Under the pieces are notes generated by a model that was not told the DNA's origin, searched no databases, and saw nothing but the letters and a program-made list of their open reading frames with translations. This document shows, piece by piece, positions 33,982-42,595 of a stretch of DNA of 60,728 nucleotides. The DNA comes from Clostridia bacterium. GTDB lineage: Bacteria; Bacillota; Clostridia; Oscillospirales; Acutalibacteraceae. A program made the position numbers and the translations under genes. How positions within the stretch are numbered: the stretch's first letter is position 1; every line of letters starts with the position of its first letter. The stretch lies in contig JAGBCU010000068.1 of NCBI GenBank assembly GCA_017937865.1, positions 1 to 60,728 of the forward strand, in the 5' to 3' direction.

Positions 33982-35913
33982 TCAGACAGTTACCGTTTCC
34001 TTTTCTTTCTCAGAACCGTTATACGCTGTGTTGTTAGGAGTAAACGTAGGAACAAGCTCTTTTATAACATCAACAATTTCTTTATTTGATGCCGTTTCAA
34101 TATCCTTTTTCATTTCGTCAAGACGAAGGAAAAGCTTTTCGCTATCAAATTCCATGGGTCTTGCAACGTAAATAAGATTGCTTTCAGTTTTCTGAATACC
34201 CTCTTCACTTATAAGAAGCTCCTCGTAAAGCTTTTCACCGTCACGAAGACCTGTATATTTAATTTCAATATCCTCACCGGGTATATGACCGGAAAGCCTT
34301 ATAAGGTTTTCTGCAAGCTCACGGATTTTAACGGGTGAGCCCATATCAAGAATAAAAATTTCTCCGCCCTTTGCATTTGCACCTGCCTGAAGAACAAGGG
34401 AAACTGCTTCGGGAATAAGCATAAAGTAACGAATAATATCCGGGTGAGTAACCGTAACGGGACCGCCTGATTCAATTTGCTCCTTGAAAAGAGGAATAAC
34501 GCTACCATTTGATCCTAAAACGTTACCGAAACGAACTGCAACGAAATCAGTATTTGATTTCTTATTGAAGGACTGAACAATCATTTCGCAGATACGCTTT
34601 GTTGCACCCATAACGTTTGTAGGGTTAACAGCCTTGTCCGTAGATATCATAACGAAACGCTTAACGCCGTATTTATCAGCAGTTTTTGCAAGATTAAAGG
34701 TTCCGTAAACGTTGTTTTTAACTGCTTCCTTGGGGCTGTCCTCCATAAGAGGCACGTGCTTATGTGCTGCAGCATGATAAACGATGTCGGGGCGGTATTC
34801 TTCAAACACCTCACAAAGTCTTTTTTCATCTCTTACAGAGCCTATAAGCACTGTAAGCTTTGCTTCGGGGTATTTTCTGCGAAGCTCCTGCTGAATTTCG
34901 TAGGCGCCGTTTTCGGCAATTTCAAAAATGATAACGTTTTTAGCAACACCGCTACCTACAATCTGCCTTACAAGCTCACCGCCGATAGAGCCACCGCCAC
35001 CCGTTACAAGAACAGTTTTATCCTTAAGCAACTCGAATGCACCTGAAAGGTCGGGCTTTATCTGCTCTCTTCCTAAAAGGTCGGTATAGTCAACCTTACG
35101 AAGCTGATTTTCAATATTCTGATTTTCTTTAATTGCTGTAATTCGGGGTAAGGTTTTAAGCACACAGCCGGTTTTATTACATATTTCAAGAATTTCTTTT
35201 TTCGTTGATTCGGTAGCAGAGGGCACTGCAAAATATATTTCATCAACGTCAAGCTCTTTTGCTACTCTTACGATATCCTCTCTTCCGCCGCAAACCTTAA
35301 CACCGTAAAGCATTTCTCCCTGTTTACGTCTGCTATCGTCTATAAGAGCTACAACTGTATATCTTGCAGAGTTTGTTGCACTTTTAAGCTCTGAAATAAG
35401 GCGCATAGCGGCACCGCCCGCACCGATTATCATAACCTTTTTCTTTTTACCTTGCTCAAGGTTTTTCTCTGCTATGATTTTCTTTTTCCATAAATAGTAG
35501 CCGATGAAAACAAAGCCTCTTGTAGCAACTATCCAAACGAAGCTTATAACTGCATCAAGGAAAGCCCAAGTTATAAATGCACGGGTATATTCAAACCAAA
35601 TAAACGAAAAGCAAGTATATGTAACAAGCTTAGCAATCGCAAATGCTTTCATTAAATCGGCATAATCTCTTGCAATAAAATACTGCCACATTCTTTTATA
35701 AATTTTAAAGAAGAAGAATGACGCCAGCATTGTTACAATGCTTAACAAACCGATGTAAATAAAGTTATTTAAAAACCATTCGGGTAATCTTATAACAGCA
35801 TCGAACTTTAATGCCGCTGAAAACCATATTGCGAAAAGTAATGATGCGACGTCAGCAATTACCAAAAACGCCTTCATATGATTTTTAACAAACGTTACGC
35901 TTTTATCTAACAA
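33982..35913 (-). CDS. Polysaccharide biosynthesis nucleoside-diphosphate-sugar dehydratase, CapD/WbpM type
   Basis: 643 residues from a TTG start six bases after AGAGGGA. Four N-terminal membrane helices (about 1-130), a CoA-binding-like Rossmann domain (MIIGAGGAAMRL), and a C-terminal SDR epimerase/dehydratase domain with VLVTGGGGSIGGEL, HAAAHKHVPLME, STDKAVNPTNVMGATKR (active-site triad region) and RFGNVLGSNGSV. Such enzymes make 4-keto-6-deoxy UDP-sugars from UDP-GlcNAc. No glycosyltransferases are nearby, so this two-gene unit must feed a cluster elsewhere. Promoter TTGCAA-17-TACTAT upstream. Confidence 0.93.
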   Translation of the reverse strand: MLDKSVTFVKNHMKAFLVIADVASLLFAIWFSAALKFDAVIRLPEWFLNNFIYIGLLSIVTMLASFFFFKIYKRMWQYFIARDYADLMKAFAIAKLVTYTCFSFIWFEYTRAFITWAFLDAVISFVWIVATRGFVFIGYYLWKKKIIAEKNLEQGKKKKVMIIGAGGAAMRLISELKSATNSARYTVVALIDDSRRKQGEMLYGVKVCGGREDIVRVAKELDVDEIYFAVPSATESTKKEILEICNKTGCVLKTLPRITAIKENQNIENQLRKVDYTDLLGREQIKPDLSGAFELLKDKTVLVTGGGGSIGGELVRQIVGSGVAKNVIIFEIAENGAYEIQQELRRKYPEAKLTVLIGSVRDEKRLCEVFEEYRPDIVYHAAAHKHVPLMEDSPKEAVKNNVYGTFNLAKTADKYGVKRFVMISTDKAVNPTNVMGATKRICEMIVQSFNKKSNTDFVAVRFGNVLGSNGSVIPLFKEQIESGGPVTVTHPDIIRYFMLIPEAVSLVLQAGANAKGGEIFILDMGSPVKIRELAENLIRLSGHIPGEDIEIKYTGLRDGEKLYEELLISEEGIQKTESNLIYVARPMEFDSEKLFLRLDEMKKDIETASNKEIVDVIKELVPTFTPNNTAYNGSEKEKETVTV

Positions 35914-35985
35914 TTTAATCCCTCTTATCTTAACATACTGCACCACAGTTACCTTAAGGCACATCTATACAATTATACAAATATA

Positions 35986-36014
35986 ATAGTATCATATCAG
36001 AGTACTTTTTGCAA
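35986..36014 (-). promoter_or_regulatory. Promoter of the CapD-type gene
   Basis: Minus-strand TTGCAA, 17 bp, TACTAT. Confidence 0.7.
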
Positions 36015-36140
36015 CATCTCAAATACACAAAAAATTGTCAAATTATAGTGTAATTCGTCGAATATTTGCGTTTTTCTCCATCTTGTATCTTTAAAGGAAT
36101 TATGATAAACTTAAGCTACAAATTAAGTAGGGGTGATGAA

Positions 36141-37025
36141 GTGAATAATTGGTTAAAAAATTTATCAGACGATACTTTTATTTCGGATATTAACCTTGCG
36201 GGTACTCACAATTCTTGTGCTTACTTTGTAAATTTCAGATATATCACCCAATGCCAGAACAAACCAATTAAAGAACAGTTAAATATGGGAATACGCTTTC
36301 TTGATATCCGTCTTGAAAAAGACGGTAATACGTTAAAAGCGGTACATTCTATTATGGATTGCTACAAGGATAAAAAGAAAAACAGCGTGATTTTACTCAC
36401 AGATATTTTAGCTGACTGCGAAAGCTTCCTTAAAGAAAATCCGTCGGAATTTATCATTGTCAGCGTTAAGAAGGATGACGGCAAAAGCGATAACGATACC
36501 TCTGATGAATTCTTTAAGGAAATTTCTGAAAGCTCGGAGCTTTGGTATTTGAAAAACTCAATCCCCCGCCTTTCAGAAGCAAGAGGAAAGCTGATTCTTT
36601 TCAACCGCTTTGCAGATAATAAAAAAAGTGAGTTTTATAATGACTCTTGTTGGGGGCTCAACGCTTGCGAATGGGATCATAGCGGTATTGTAACAGATTC
36701 ATCCTACAGCATTTTGAATTTCAGAGAAACTAATTCCGACAAAACAACGGAAACTCTCGTTTTACAGGACAAATATAAAATGGACTCAAAGCCCAAATGG
36801 GAAAAAGCAATTTTGCCTGCTCTTAATAGTGATTTTTCAAAAAAAGACGTTGTTTTAAATTTCTTTTCTGCGGCGAAGGTGTATCGCTCACCTAAAAGTG
36901 CTTCAAAATATATTCTGAAAAAATTTAATGATATACCTTTGCAGAAAAACAAAAAAATCGGTTGGATAATTCTTGATTACCCAACCGAAGAAGCTGTTAA
37001 AAAGATAATTTATACTAACTTTTAG
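36141..37025 (+). CDS. PI-PLC X-domain protein
   Basis: 294 residues from a GTG preceded by AGGGGTGATGAA. The phosphatidylinositol-specific phospholipase C fold is indicated by INLAGTHNSCAY (first catalytic His), MGIRFLDIRLEKDG (Asp/Arg block) and LKAVHS (second catalytic His). Bacterial PI-PLCs are normally secreted, but no signal peptide or membrane helix is visible here with any of the available starts, suggesting a cytoplasmic role or non-classical export. The stop codon touches the mnmE stop codon with no space between. Confidence 0.75.
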   Translation: MNNWLKNLSDDTFISDINLAGTHNSCAYFVNFRYITQCQNKPIKEQLNMGIRFLDIRLEKDGNTLKAVHSIMDCYKDKKKNSVILLTDILADCESFLKENPSEFIIVSVKKDDGKSDNDTSDEFFKEISESSELWYLKNSIPRLSEARGKLILFNRFADNKKSEFYNDSCWGLNACEWDHSGIVTDSSYSILNFRETNSDKTTETLVLQDKYKMDSKPKWEKAILPALNSDFSKKDVVLNFFSAAKVYRSPKSASKYILKKFNDIPLQKNKKIGWIILDYPTEEAVKKIIYTNF

Positions 37026-38396
37026 TTATTTACCAACGCAGAAATTTTTGAAAACCTCGTTCACTATTGTTTCAGTTGCTTTTTCACCTGTAAGCACGCA
37101 AAGGTTTTCAACCGCACAGTCAATACAAACGTTTATAGCATCAGGCGTAATGCCCATATTAAGACCATCCTCTGCCTCCTGAAGATTTTCTACCGCCTTT
37201 ACAACACAGCCTCTCTGCCTTTCTGTTGTAATAAGAGGTGCAGACGGGTCAAAGTTTGCCGTGCCCACTGCCTCTTCAACCATTTCAGTAAGCTTTTCTA
37301 TACCTTTACGGTCTTTAGCAGAAATTTCAACGATTCTTTCGCCGTTATACAGTGCTTTCACCTTTTCGGTTGAAAGCCTTTTTTCTTTATCCGCCTTATT
37401 AATTATAACTATTGAGGTTTTATTTTTGCAAAGCTCTATAAGCTCTTCATCGTCCTTTGAAAGCTCCTCGCCACCGTCAAGCACCATAAGCACAAGACTT
37501 GCTCTGTCGAATCTTTCTTTCGCCTTAACAACACCGATTTTTTCTATTTCATCATCGGTATCACTTCTTATGCCTGCTGTATCAGCAAGTCTTAAGGTAA
37601 CGTTACCTATTCTTACTGTTTCCTCAAGGACATCTCTTGTAGTACCTGCAATTGAAGTAACGATTGCTCTTTCTCTTCCCGTAAGAGCATTCATAAGAGT
37701 TGATTTTCCAACGTTTGGCCTGCCGACAATAGCGGTATCAATGCCCTCAAGAATCGCCTGACCTGCATCAAAGCCGTTTAAAAGCTTCTGAAGCTTTGCT
37801 TTTACGGTTGTTACTGTTTCAAGCATCTGACTGTCTGTGAGCTCAGGAATTTCATCATCGGGATAGTCAACCCAAGCGGCAAGAAAAGCCGCAGTTCTTG
37901 CAAGCTCGTTTCTGCATTCGTCAATTTCTCGGCTTAAAGCACCGTCAAGAGCATTAAGAGTTGCCGCTCTAGCCTCTTCACCCGAAGCGGATATCAGCGA
38001 CATAACCGCCTCAGCCTCGGAAAGATTCATTTTGCCGTTAAGGAAGGCTCTTTTTGTAAACTCGCCACCCTCAGCGGCAACAGCACCCGCATTAAACACC
38101 GCACGCAAAACTCTTTTAAGCACAAAAAGTCCACCGTGACAGCTAAGCTCAACAATGTCTTCACCCGTATAGCTTTTAGGTGCTCTGAAAACCAGGGCAA
38201 CCGCATCGTCAAGAACGGTTTCACCGTCGTGCACCTTACCGTAAAGGGCGGTATAGCCTTTCATATCCTGAAGCTTTTTACCCGAAACGGAAGAAAAAAC
38301 CCTGTCAGCAACTAACAGAGCCTCTTCACCTGATATTTTAATTGTTCCTAAACCTGCCGCCGCCTGTGCAGTGGCAATTGCTGCAATAGTAGACAA
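37026..38396 (-). CDS. mnmE: tRNA modification GTPase MnmE
   Basis: MnmE with MnmG makes the cmnm5 modification at wobble U34 of tRNA. 456 residues: N-terminal tetrahydrofolate-binding domain with GGEFTKRAFLNGKM, helical domain, inserted G domain (GRPNVGKST, IAGTTRDVLEE, DTAGIR, INKADK) and the C-terminal FCVGK with the catalytic Cys. The start is TTG after AGAGGTAG, reading STIAAIATA. The last gene of zapA-dut-mnmE. MnmG is not in the window. Confidence 0.97.
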   Translation of the reverse strand: MSTIAAIATAQAAAGLGTIKISGEEALLVADRVFSSVSGKKLQDMKGYTALYGKVHDGETVLDDAVALVFRAPKSYTGEDIVELSCHGGLFVLKRVLRAVFNAGAVAAEGGEFTKRAFLNGKMNLSEAEAVMSLISASGEEARAATLNALDGALSREIDECRNELARTAAFLAAWVDYPDDEIPELTDSQMLETVTTVKAKLQKLLNGFDAGQAILEGIDTAIVGRPNVGKSTLMNALTGRERAIVTSIAGTTRDVLEETVRIGNVTLRLADTAGIRSDTDDEIEKIGVVKAKERFDRASLVLMVLDGGEELSKDDEELIELCKNKTSIVIINKADKEKRLSTEKVKALYNGERIVEISAKDRKGIEKLTEMVEEAVGTANFDPSAPLITTERQRGCVVKAVENLQEAEDGLNMGITPDAINVCIDCAVENLCVLTGEKATETIVNEVFKNFCVGK

Positions 38397-38428
38397 TTTT
38401 TCTACCTCTCAAAAGTTAAATATCTAAT

Positions 38429-38872
38429 TTACTGCTTTCCTGTTGAGCCGAAGCCACCGTCACCGCGAACGGTTTCGTCAAGCTCTGTAACCTCTTCAAC
38501 GGGCATCATACTAACAGGCATAATTACCATTTGAGCAACTCTTTCACCGGGTTGTATAACGTATTCTTCGGAAATCTGGTTTATTACGCCAACCATTATC
38601 TCCCCTCTGTAATCGCTGTCAACAACGCCAACTGAATTAAGAAGACCGATACCGTGCTTGATAGCTATTCCGCTTCTTGGGAAAACGAATGCACCGTATT
38701 CATTTGATGGCAAGGCTATTGCAATTCCCGTAGGGATAACCGCTGTAGCACCGCTTTTTAAAACGATAGGTTCATCGATAGCAGCACAAAGGTCAAGCCC
38801 TGCACTACCGCTTGTTGCCCTGAAGGGAACTTTTGCATTTTCACGAACTTTTTTTATCTTAAGCTTTTCCAT
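38429..38872 (-). CDS. dut: dUTP diphosphatase
   Basis: Trimeric dUTPase hydrolysing dUTP to dUMP, 147 residues. The five family motifs are visible: SAGLDLCA, PRSGIAIKHGI, NSVGVVDSDYRGE, GERVAQM, and the C-terminal RGDGGFGSTG arm. The start is an ATG just after the zapA stop with GGGG seven bases upstream. Works with the dCMP deaminase encoded 8 kb away to supply dUMP for thymidylate synthesis and keep uracil out of DNA. Confidence 0.97.
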   Translation of the reverse strand: MEKLKIKKVRENAKVPFRATSGSAGLDLCAAIDEPIVLKSGATAVIPTGIAIALPSNEYGAFVFPRSGIAIKHGIGLLNSVGVVDSDYRGEIMVGVINQISEEYVIQPGERVAQMVIMPVSMMPVEEVTELDETVRGDGGFGSTGKQ

Positions 38873-38874
38873 AA

Positions 38875-39225
38875 TTAACCCCAAAGACTTCCCTGTTTAT
38901 TCTCAGCATTACCTATTGCCTTAAGTCTTTCAACCTCACGCTTGTAGAAATCTCTTTCACTTTTTGCCTGAGCCGCATCCTCAAGATACGCTTTAAGCTG
39001 CATACGAAGATTATCGGAATCGCCACCGTGTTTTTTTGCTTCGTTTGCATATTCTAAAGCAACAAGCACAGCTGCCTGAGTTGTAGAAACACGGTTCCCC
39101 CTGAGAATATCGTTCATTTTTAAATCTATTTCGTGAGCTAATTCGCTCATATACTCAGTAGATTCAGTTGAAACAATTCTGTATTCTTCCCCTGCAATTT
39201 TTAATCTGTGGGTTGTTTTTTCCAT
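38875..39225 (-). CDS. zapA: Cell division protein ZapA
   Basis: 116 residues, the small FtsZ-ring associated protein. It has an N-terminal beta domain (HRLKIAGEEYRI, then STEYMSELAHEIDLKMNDI) and a helical tail (AAVLVALEYANEAKK) that forms the coiled tetramer. It starts the zapA-dut-mnmE operon; a promoter TTGCGA-17-TATAAT lies upstream on the minus strand. Confidence 0.9.
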   Translation of the reverse strand: MEKTTHRLKIAGEEYRIVSTESTEYMSELAHEIDLKMNDILRGNRVSTTQAAVLVALEYANEAKKHGGDSDNLRMQLKAYLEDAAQAKSERDFYKREVERLKAIGNAENKQGSLWG

Positions 39226-39274
39226 TTATACCAATCCTTGTAGTTTATTTTCATCTATAAAATTGCCACTTAAA

Positions 39275-39303
39275 ATTATACATTGTTTTGCTTTTTTTCG
39301 CAA
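39275..39303 (-). promoter_or_regulatory. Promoter of zapA operon
   Basis: Minus-strand TTGCGA, 17 bp, TATAAT, about 50 bp before zapA. Confidence 0.75.
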
Positions 39304-39347
39304 TACTACATCTTGTAAAAATTCATTAAGCGTACACAATTTATGAG

Positions 39348-39376
39348 TTGATATTTGTTTAGTTTATTGATATAAT
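39348..39376 (+). promoter_or_regulatory. Promoter of the CPBP-tadA-luxS transcript
   Basis: TTGATA, 17 bp, TATAAT, 34 bp before the CPBP start codon. Confidence 0.8.
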
Positions 39377-39410
39377 TCAATTAGTACCTCTAATGGTGAA
39401 AGGAATAGTT

Positions 39411-40682
39411 ATGAACGATTTTTATAATAACAATCAGGGTAACCCTGTAGGTAACAGCTTCCCTCGGAATCCTGAAACCCCACCTACAAACCCCAACACA
39501 CAACAACCTCAACAGCCGATAAATTACGGCGCATATAACCAAGGGCCTGCTTATACAAACAATCCGTATCAGCAAAGACCTCAGCAGCCTCCGCAATATG
39601 CTCCCTCTCCCTCGGCTATTTATACCAATATGCAAATGGGAAATTCTCCGCAATATCATTTCGGCTATCCCGGCGGATTTATGGATTCACACTATATTGA
39701 AGAGCAAAAAAGGAAATACCAATTACGAAGAAGCCAGGAAAAGCTTTTGAAAAAAGCCGGTAACCGCGCCGGTCTTGCTCTTATCATCCTTCTTGTTTTG
39801 TCTTATGCTTTTTCAATGCTTATTGTTTTTCCCGGTGTTTCAAAGCTTTACTCTACAAATCTTTCCTTCAGCTGTGCCTTTGCGGTTTTCTATTCTATAG
39901 TAACAGTTGGCGGTGCTTTCTTCCTTGCTTACAGAGCTTTTGCTCCTGTTAAGGAAAAAACACCAATAAGCTACGGTAAACCCAAGGATGCTACGAAAAC
40001 AACCCTACTTATACTTATAGGCTTCGGTGGCTCTCTCGTTGCCAACTATATCACCTCTATTTTAAGAGGCTTTGCAGAGGCTTTCGGTGTTTATTCTTCA
40101 TATTCTGCGATAGAAGACCCTTCAAATACTATGGATATTATCCTGATGTTTTTCGCATCTGCAATAGTGCCACCTCTTATTGAGGAATTCGGTGCAAGAG
40201 GTCTTATGATGCATAGCCTTAAAAAATACGGTAACGGCTTTGCTATTCTGGGCTCAGCTTTCGTATTTGCCGTTTTACACGGCAACGCAGTGCAGATTCC
40301 TTTCGCATTTATTTGTGCACTTTTCATCGGTTATGCAGTTATTGCTACCGACAGTCTTTGGACGGGTATTATAATCCACGCTCTTGTAAACTCTCTTTCC
40401 TGCATATCATCAGTATTTATGTATTATTTCGACGAGCATGCAGCAAACCTTTTCTTCTATATAGCTTCAGGTGCCGGATTTGTTGCAGGCGTTATCGCTC
40501 TTATAATCTACTTTAAGAAATATAAAGACGAGGGCATATTAAGTGACCGTGGTGAAGCAACCGAGCTTTCACTTAAAACCCGCTTCGGTAAATTTGTAAG
40601 CAGTCCTTTAATGATAATCGGCATTATCCTTTTCATTATTCAGGCAATTTCTACCCTTACTACAACACCCACAACCTATTGA
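39411..40682 (+). CDS. CPBP family intramembrane protease
   Basis: 423 residues. A low-complexity N-terminal segment of about 85 residues rich in Asn, Pro, Gln and Tyr is followed by eight or so membrane helices. The CPBP (Abi) motifs are present: EEFGARGLMM (EExxxR), FAVLHGN (FxxxH) and HALVNSLS (HxxxN), which form the glutamic-protease site of Rce1-like enzymes. The substrate is unknown; bacterial members act in bacteriocin immunity or protein processing. The start ATG follows AAAGGAATA. Its stop lies 1 bp from the tadA-luxS start. Confidence 0.9.
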   Translation: MNDFYNNNQGNPVGNSFPRNPETPPTNPNTQQPQQPINYGAYNQGPAYTNNPYQQRPQQPPQYAPSPSAIYTNMQMGNSPQYHFGYPGGFMDSHYIEEQKRKYQLRRSQEKLLKKAGNRAGLALIILLVLSYAFSMLIVFPGVSKLYSTNLSFSCAFAVFYSIVTVGGAFFLAYRAFAPVKEKTPISYGKPKDATKTTLLILIGFGGSLVANYITSILRGFAEAFGVYSSYSAIEDPSNTMDIILMFFASAIVPPLIEEFGARGLMMHSLKKYGNGFAILGSAFVFAVLHGNAVQIPFAFICALFIGYAVIATDSLWTGIIIHALVNSLSCISSVFMYYFDEHAANLFFYIASGAGFVAGVIALIIYFKKYKDEGILSDRGEATELSLKTRFGKFVSSPLMIIGIILFIIQAISTLTTTPTTY

Positions 40683-40683
40683 T

Positions 40684-41622
40684 ATGAATAAAAAAATATT
40701 TATGCAAGAGGCTTTGCTTTTAGCAAAGGAAGCCTTCGACGAGGGCGAGGTACCCGTAGGTGCGGTGGTTACTATCGGTAACAAGGTAATCGGCAGAGGC
40801 AGGAACAGACGTGAAAAAGGGAAAAATGCGCTTTTTCACGCGGAAACCGAGGCAATAAACGAAGCTTGCAGAAGGCTTGGCGGTTGGCGTCTTTGGGAAT
40901 GTGATTTATACGTTACCTTAGAGCCTTGCCCTATGTGTGCCGGTGCTATTATAAATTCAAGAATAAAAAACGTTGTTTTTGGGGCTTACGATAATAAAAA
41001 CGGTGCTTGTGGCTCCGTTGTGAATCTTTTCACCTCTGATTTCAGCTATAAGCCCTCCTACGAGGGCGGTTTTATGGAGGAGGAATGCTCCCGAATTCTT
41101 ACCGATTTTTTCAAAAGCATAAGAAAGAAAAATGATAAAAATTTTAAAAATGAACTTCAGGTGAATAATATGGAAAGAATTGAAAGCTTTAACGTTGACC
41201 ATACAAAGCTTATGAGAGGTATGTATATCTCAAGAATTGACGGCGACGTTGTTACTTACGACATCAGAACAAGAAGACCTAACGTTGAAGAGGTTATGGA
41301 AACAGGTGCTATTCACACAGTTGAGCATCTTTTTGCAACGTTTGTAAGAAACAGTGCATTGAAGGATAACATTATTTATTTCGGTCCTATGGGTTGCCGT
41401 ACCGGATTTTATTTCCTTACGACAGGAATTACTCACGGCGATGCTTTAAAATTAACCCAAGATGCTTTAAAGTTTATTGCAGACTTTGAGGGTGACGTTC
41501 CCGGTGTTAGTGCTATTGAATGCGGTAACTACCGCGACCACGACCTCCCGGGTGCAAAAAAGGAAGCAGCAGACCAGGTTGATGTTCTCAAAAACTGGAC
41601 TACTGCTGATATGATTTATTAA
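40684..41622 (+). CDS. TadA-LuxS fusion (tRNA adenosine deaminase and S-ribosylhomocysteinase)
   Basis: One 312-residue frame holds two complete enzymes. Residues 1-150: TadA, making inosine at tRNA-Arg wobble position 34, with FHAETEAIN (zinc His, catalytic Glu) and EPCPMCAGAI (zinc Cys pair). Residues 163-312: LuxS, which cleaves S-ribosylhomocysteine into homocysteine and the AI-2 precursor, with IHTVEHL (HxxxH), GCRTGFY and IECGNYRDHD, all metal and catalytic residues present. No stop separates them. An AGGTGA site lies five bases before the LuxS Met (41170), so free LuxS may also be made. metF follows. Confidence 0.93.
   Translation: MNKKIFMQEALLLAKEAFDEGEVPVGAVVTIGNKVIGRGRNRREKGKNALFHAETEAINEACRRLGGWRLWECDLYVTLEPCPMCAGAIINSRIKNVVFGAYDNKNGACGSVVNLFTSDFSYKPSYEGGFMEEECSRILTDFFKSIRKKNDKNFKNELQVNNMERIESFNVDHTKLMRGMYISRIDGDVVTYDIRTRRPNVEEVMETGAIHTVEHLFATFVRNSALKDNIIYFGPMGCRTGFYFLTTGITHGDALKLTQDALKFIADFEGDVPGVSAIECGNYRDHDLPGAKKEAADQVDVLKNWTTADMIY
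41159..41172 (+). promoter_or_regulatory. Internal ribosome site and start for LuxS
   Basis: AGGTGA, five bases, ATG, inside the tadA-luxS frame. The ATG is the expected first codon of LuxS (MERIESF). This suggests two products, a fusion and free LuxS. Confidence 0.7.
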
Positions 41623-41650
41623 TTTTATTATCGTTTGGTGGCAAAGAGAA

Positions 41651-42511
41651 ATGAAACTTTCATCTTTTTACGATGGCGACAGAACAGTTCTGTCATTTGA
41701 GGTTTTCCCTCCTAAAAAAACAAGCTCAGTTGAAACGGTTTACAACACTATCGCAGAGCTTCAATCCTTAAAGCCCGATTATATAAGCGTTACATACGGT
41801 GCGGGTGGCTCTGCTGCTAACAATTACACCTGCGATATTGCTTCTCTTATTAAAAATAAGTACGGCATCGAGGCTATGGCTCACCTTACTTGTATTAACA
41901 GCACGAAAGCTGACGTTGACCGCGTGCTTAAGGAATTAAAAGAAAATAATATTGAAAATATCCTTGCACTCAGGGGTGATAAAAATCCCGATTTCGAGCC
42001 GAAAACGGACTTTATTCACGCTAACGATTTAGTTTCTTACATAAAAGCTCAAGGTGATTTCGGGGTAAGCGTTGCAGGGTATCCCGAAACTCATTTCGAA
42101 GCCCCCGACGGTGTGACCGATATAAGAAACCTTAAAAACAAGGTGGAGTGCGGTGCTCAAAGCATCGTAACGCAGTTATTTTTCAATAACTCTTATTTCT
42201 ACAGATTCCGTGACAGATGCGACAGTGCAGGGATTTACGTGCCTATTTCCGCAGGTATTATGCCCGTTACTAACAGTAAGCAGATTGAAAGAATGGTTTC
42301 AATGTGCGGTGCAAGTCTTCCGAGAAAATTTGTAAAAATGATACAGAAATACGAAGACCGCCCCGAAGCTCTTGTTGATGCAGGTATTGCTTTCGCTGTT
42401 GACCAGATAGTTGACCTGGTTGCAAACGGCGTTGACGGTATTCATATTTACACGATGAATAACCCCTATATTGCAAAGAAAATTACAGAAAGCATTCGTG
42501 GGTTGCTTTAA
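41651..42511 (+). CDS. metF: 5,10-methylenetetrahydrofolate reductase
   Basis: FAD-dependent reductase giving 5-methyl-tetrahydrofolate for methionine synthase. 286 residues, normal for bacterial MetF. Blocks: LSFEVFPPK with the catalytic Glu, DYISVTYGAGGS, AHLTCIN, ILALRGD and the SAGIMPVTN segment. It follows luxS by 28 bp in the same direction. LuxS yields homocysteine and MetF the methyl donor that remethylates it, so the pairing makes metabolic sense. Ends at a strong terminator. Confidence 0.96.
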   Translation: MKLSSFYDGDRTVLSFEVFPPKKTSSVETVYNTIAELQSLKPDYISVTYGAGGSAANNYTCDIASLIKNKYGIEAMAHLTCINSTKADVDRVLKELKENNIENILALRGDKNPDFEPKTDFIHANDLVSYIKAQGDFGVSVAGYPETHFEAPDGVTDIRNLKNKVECGAQSIVTQLFFNNSYFYRFRDRCDSAGIYVPISAGIMPVTNSKQIERMVSMCGASLPRKFVKMIQKYEDRPEALVDAGIAFAVDQIVDLVANGVDGIHIYTMNNPYIAKKITESIRGLL

Positions 42512-42534
42512 TTTTTAATGATTTAATAAAGCAA

Positions 42535-42577
42535 AACAACTGACATTCCAAATCCTGAATGTCAGTTGTTTTTTTAT
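42535..42577 (+). terminator. Terminator of metF
   Basis: AACAACTGACATTC/GAATGTCAGTTGTT stem followed by TTTTTTAT. Confidence 0.93.
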
Positions 42578-42595
42578 TTATGTCATTTTATATTT

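Noticed and set aside
33426..34037. 203-codon frame antisense to the WlbA-like and CapD-type genes
   Set aside because: No ribosome site or recognisable domain; it overlaps two well-supported genes.
37261..37761. 166-codon Ser-rich frame antisense to mnmE
   Set aside because: Composition is a mirror of the mnmE codons; no start signal.
40684..41622. Sequencing error joining tadA and luxS
   Set aside because: Both domains are complete and in one frame with a plausible linker; a single-base error would have shifted the frame. It cannot be fully excluded without reads, so it is kept as a finding.
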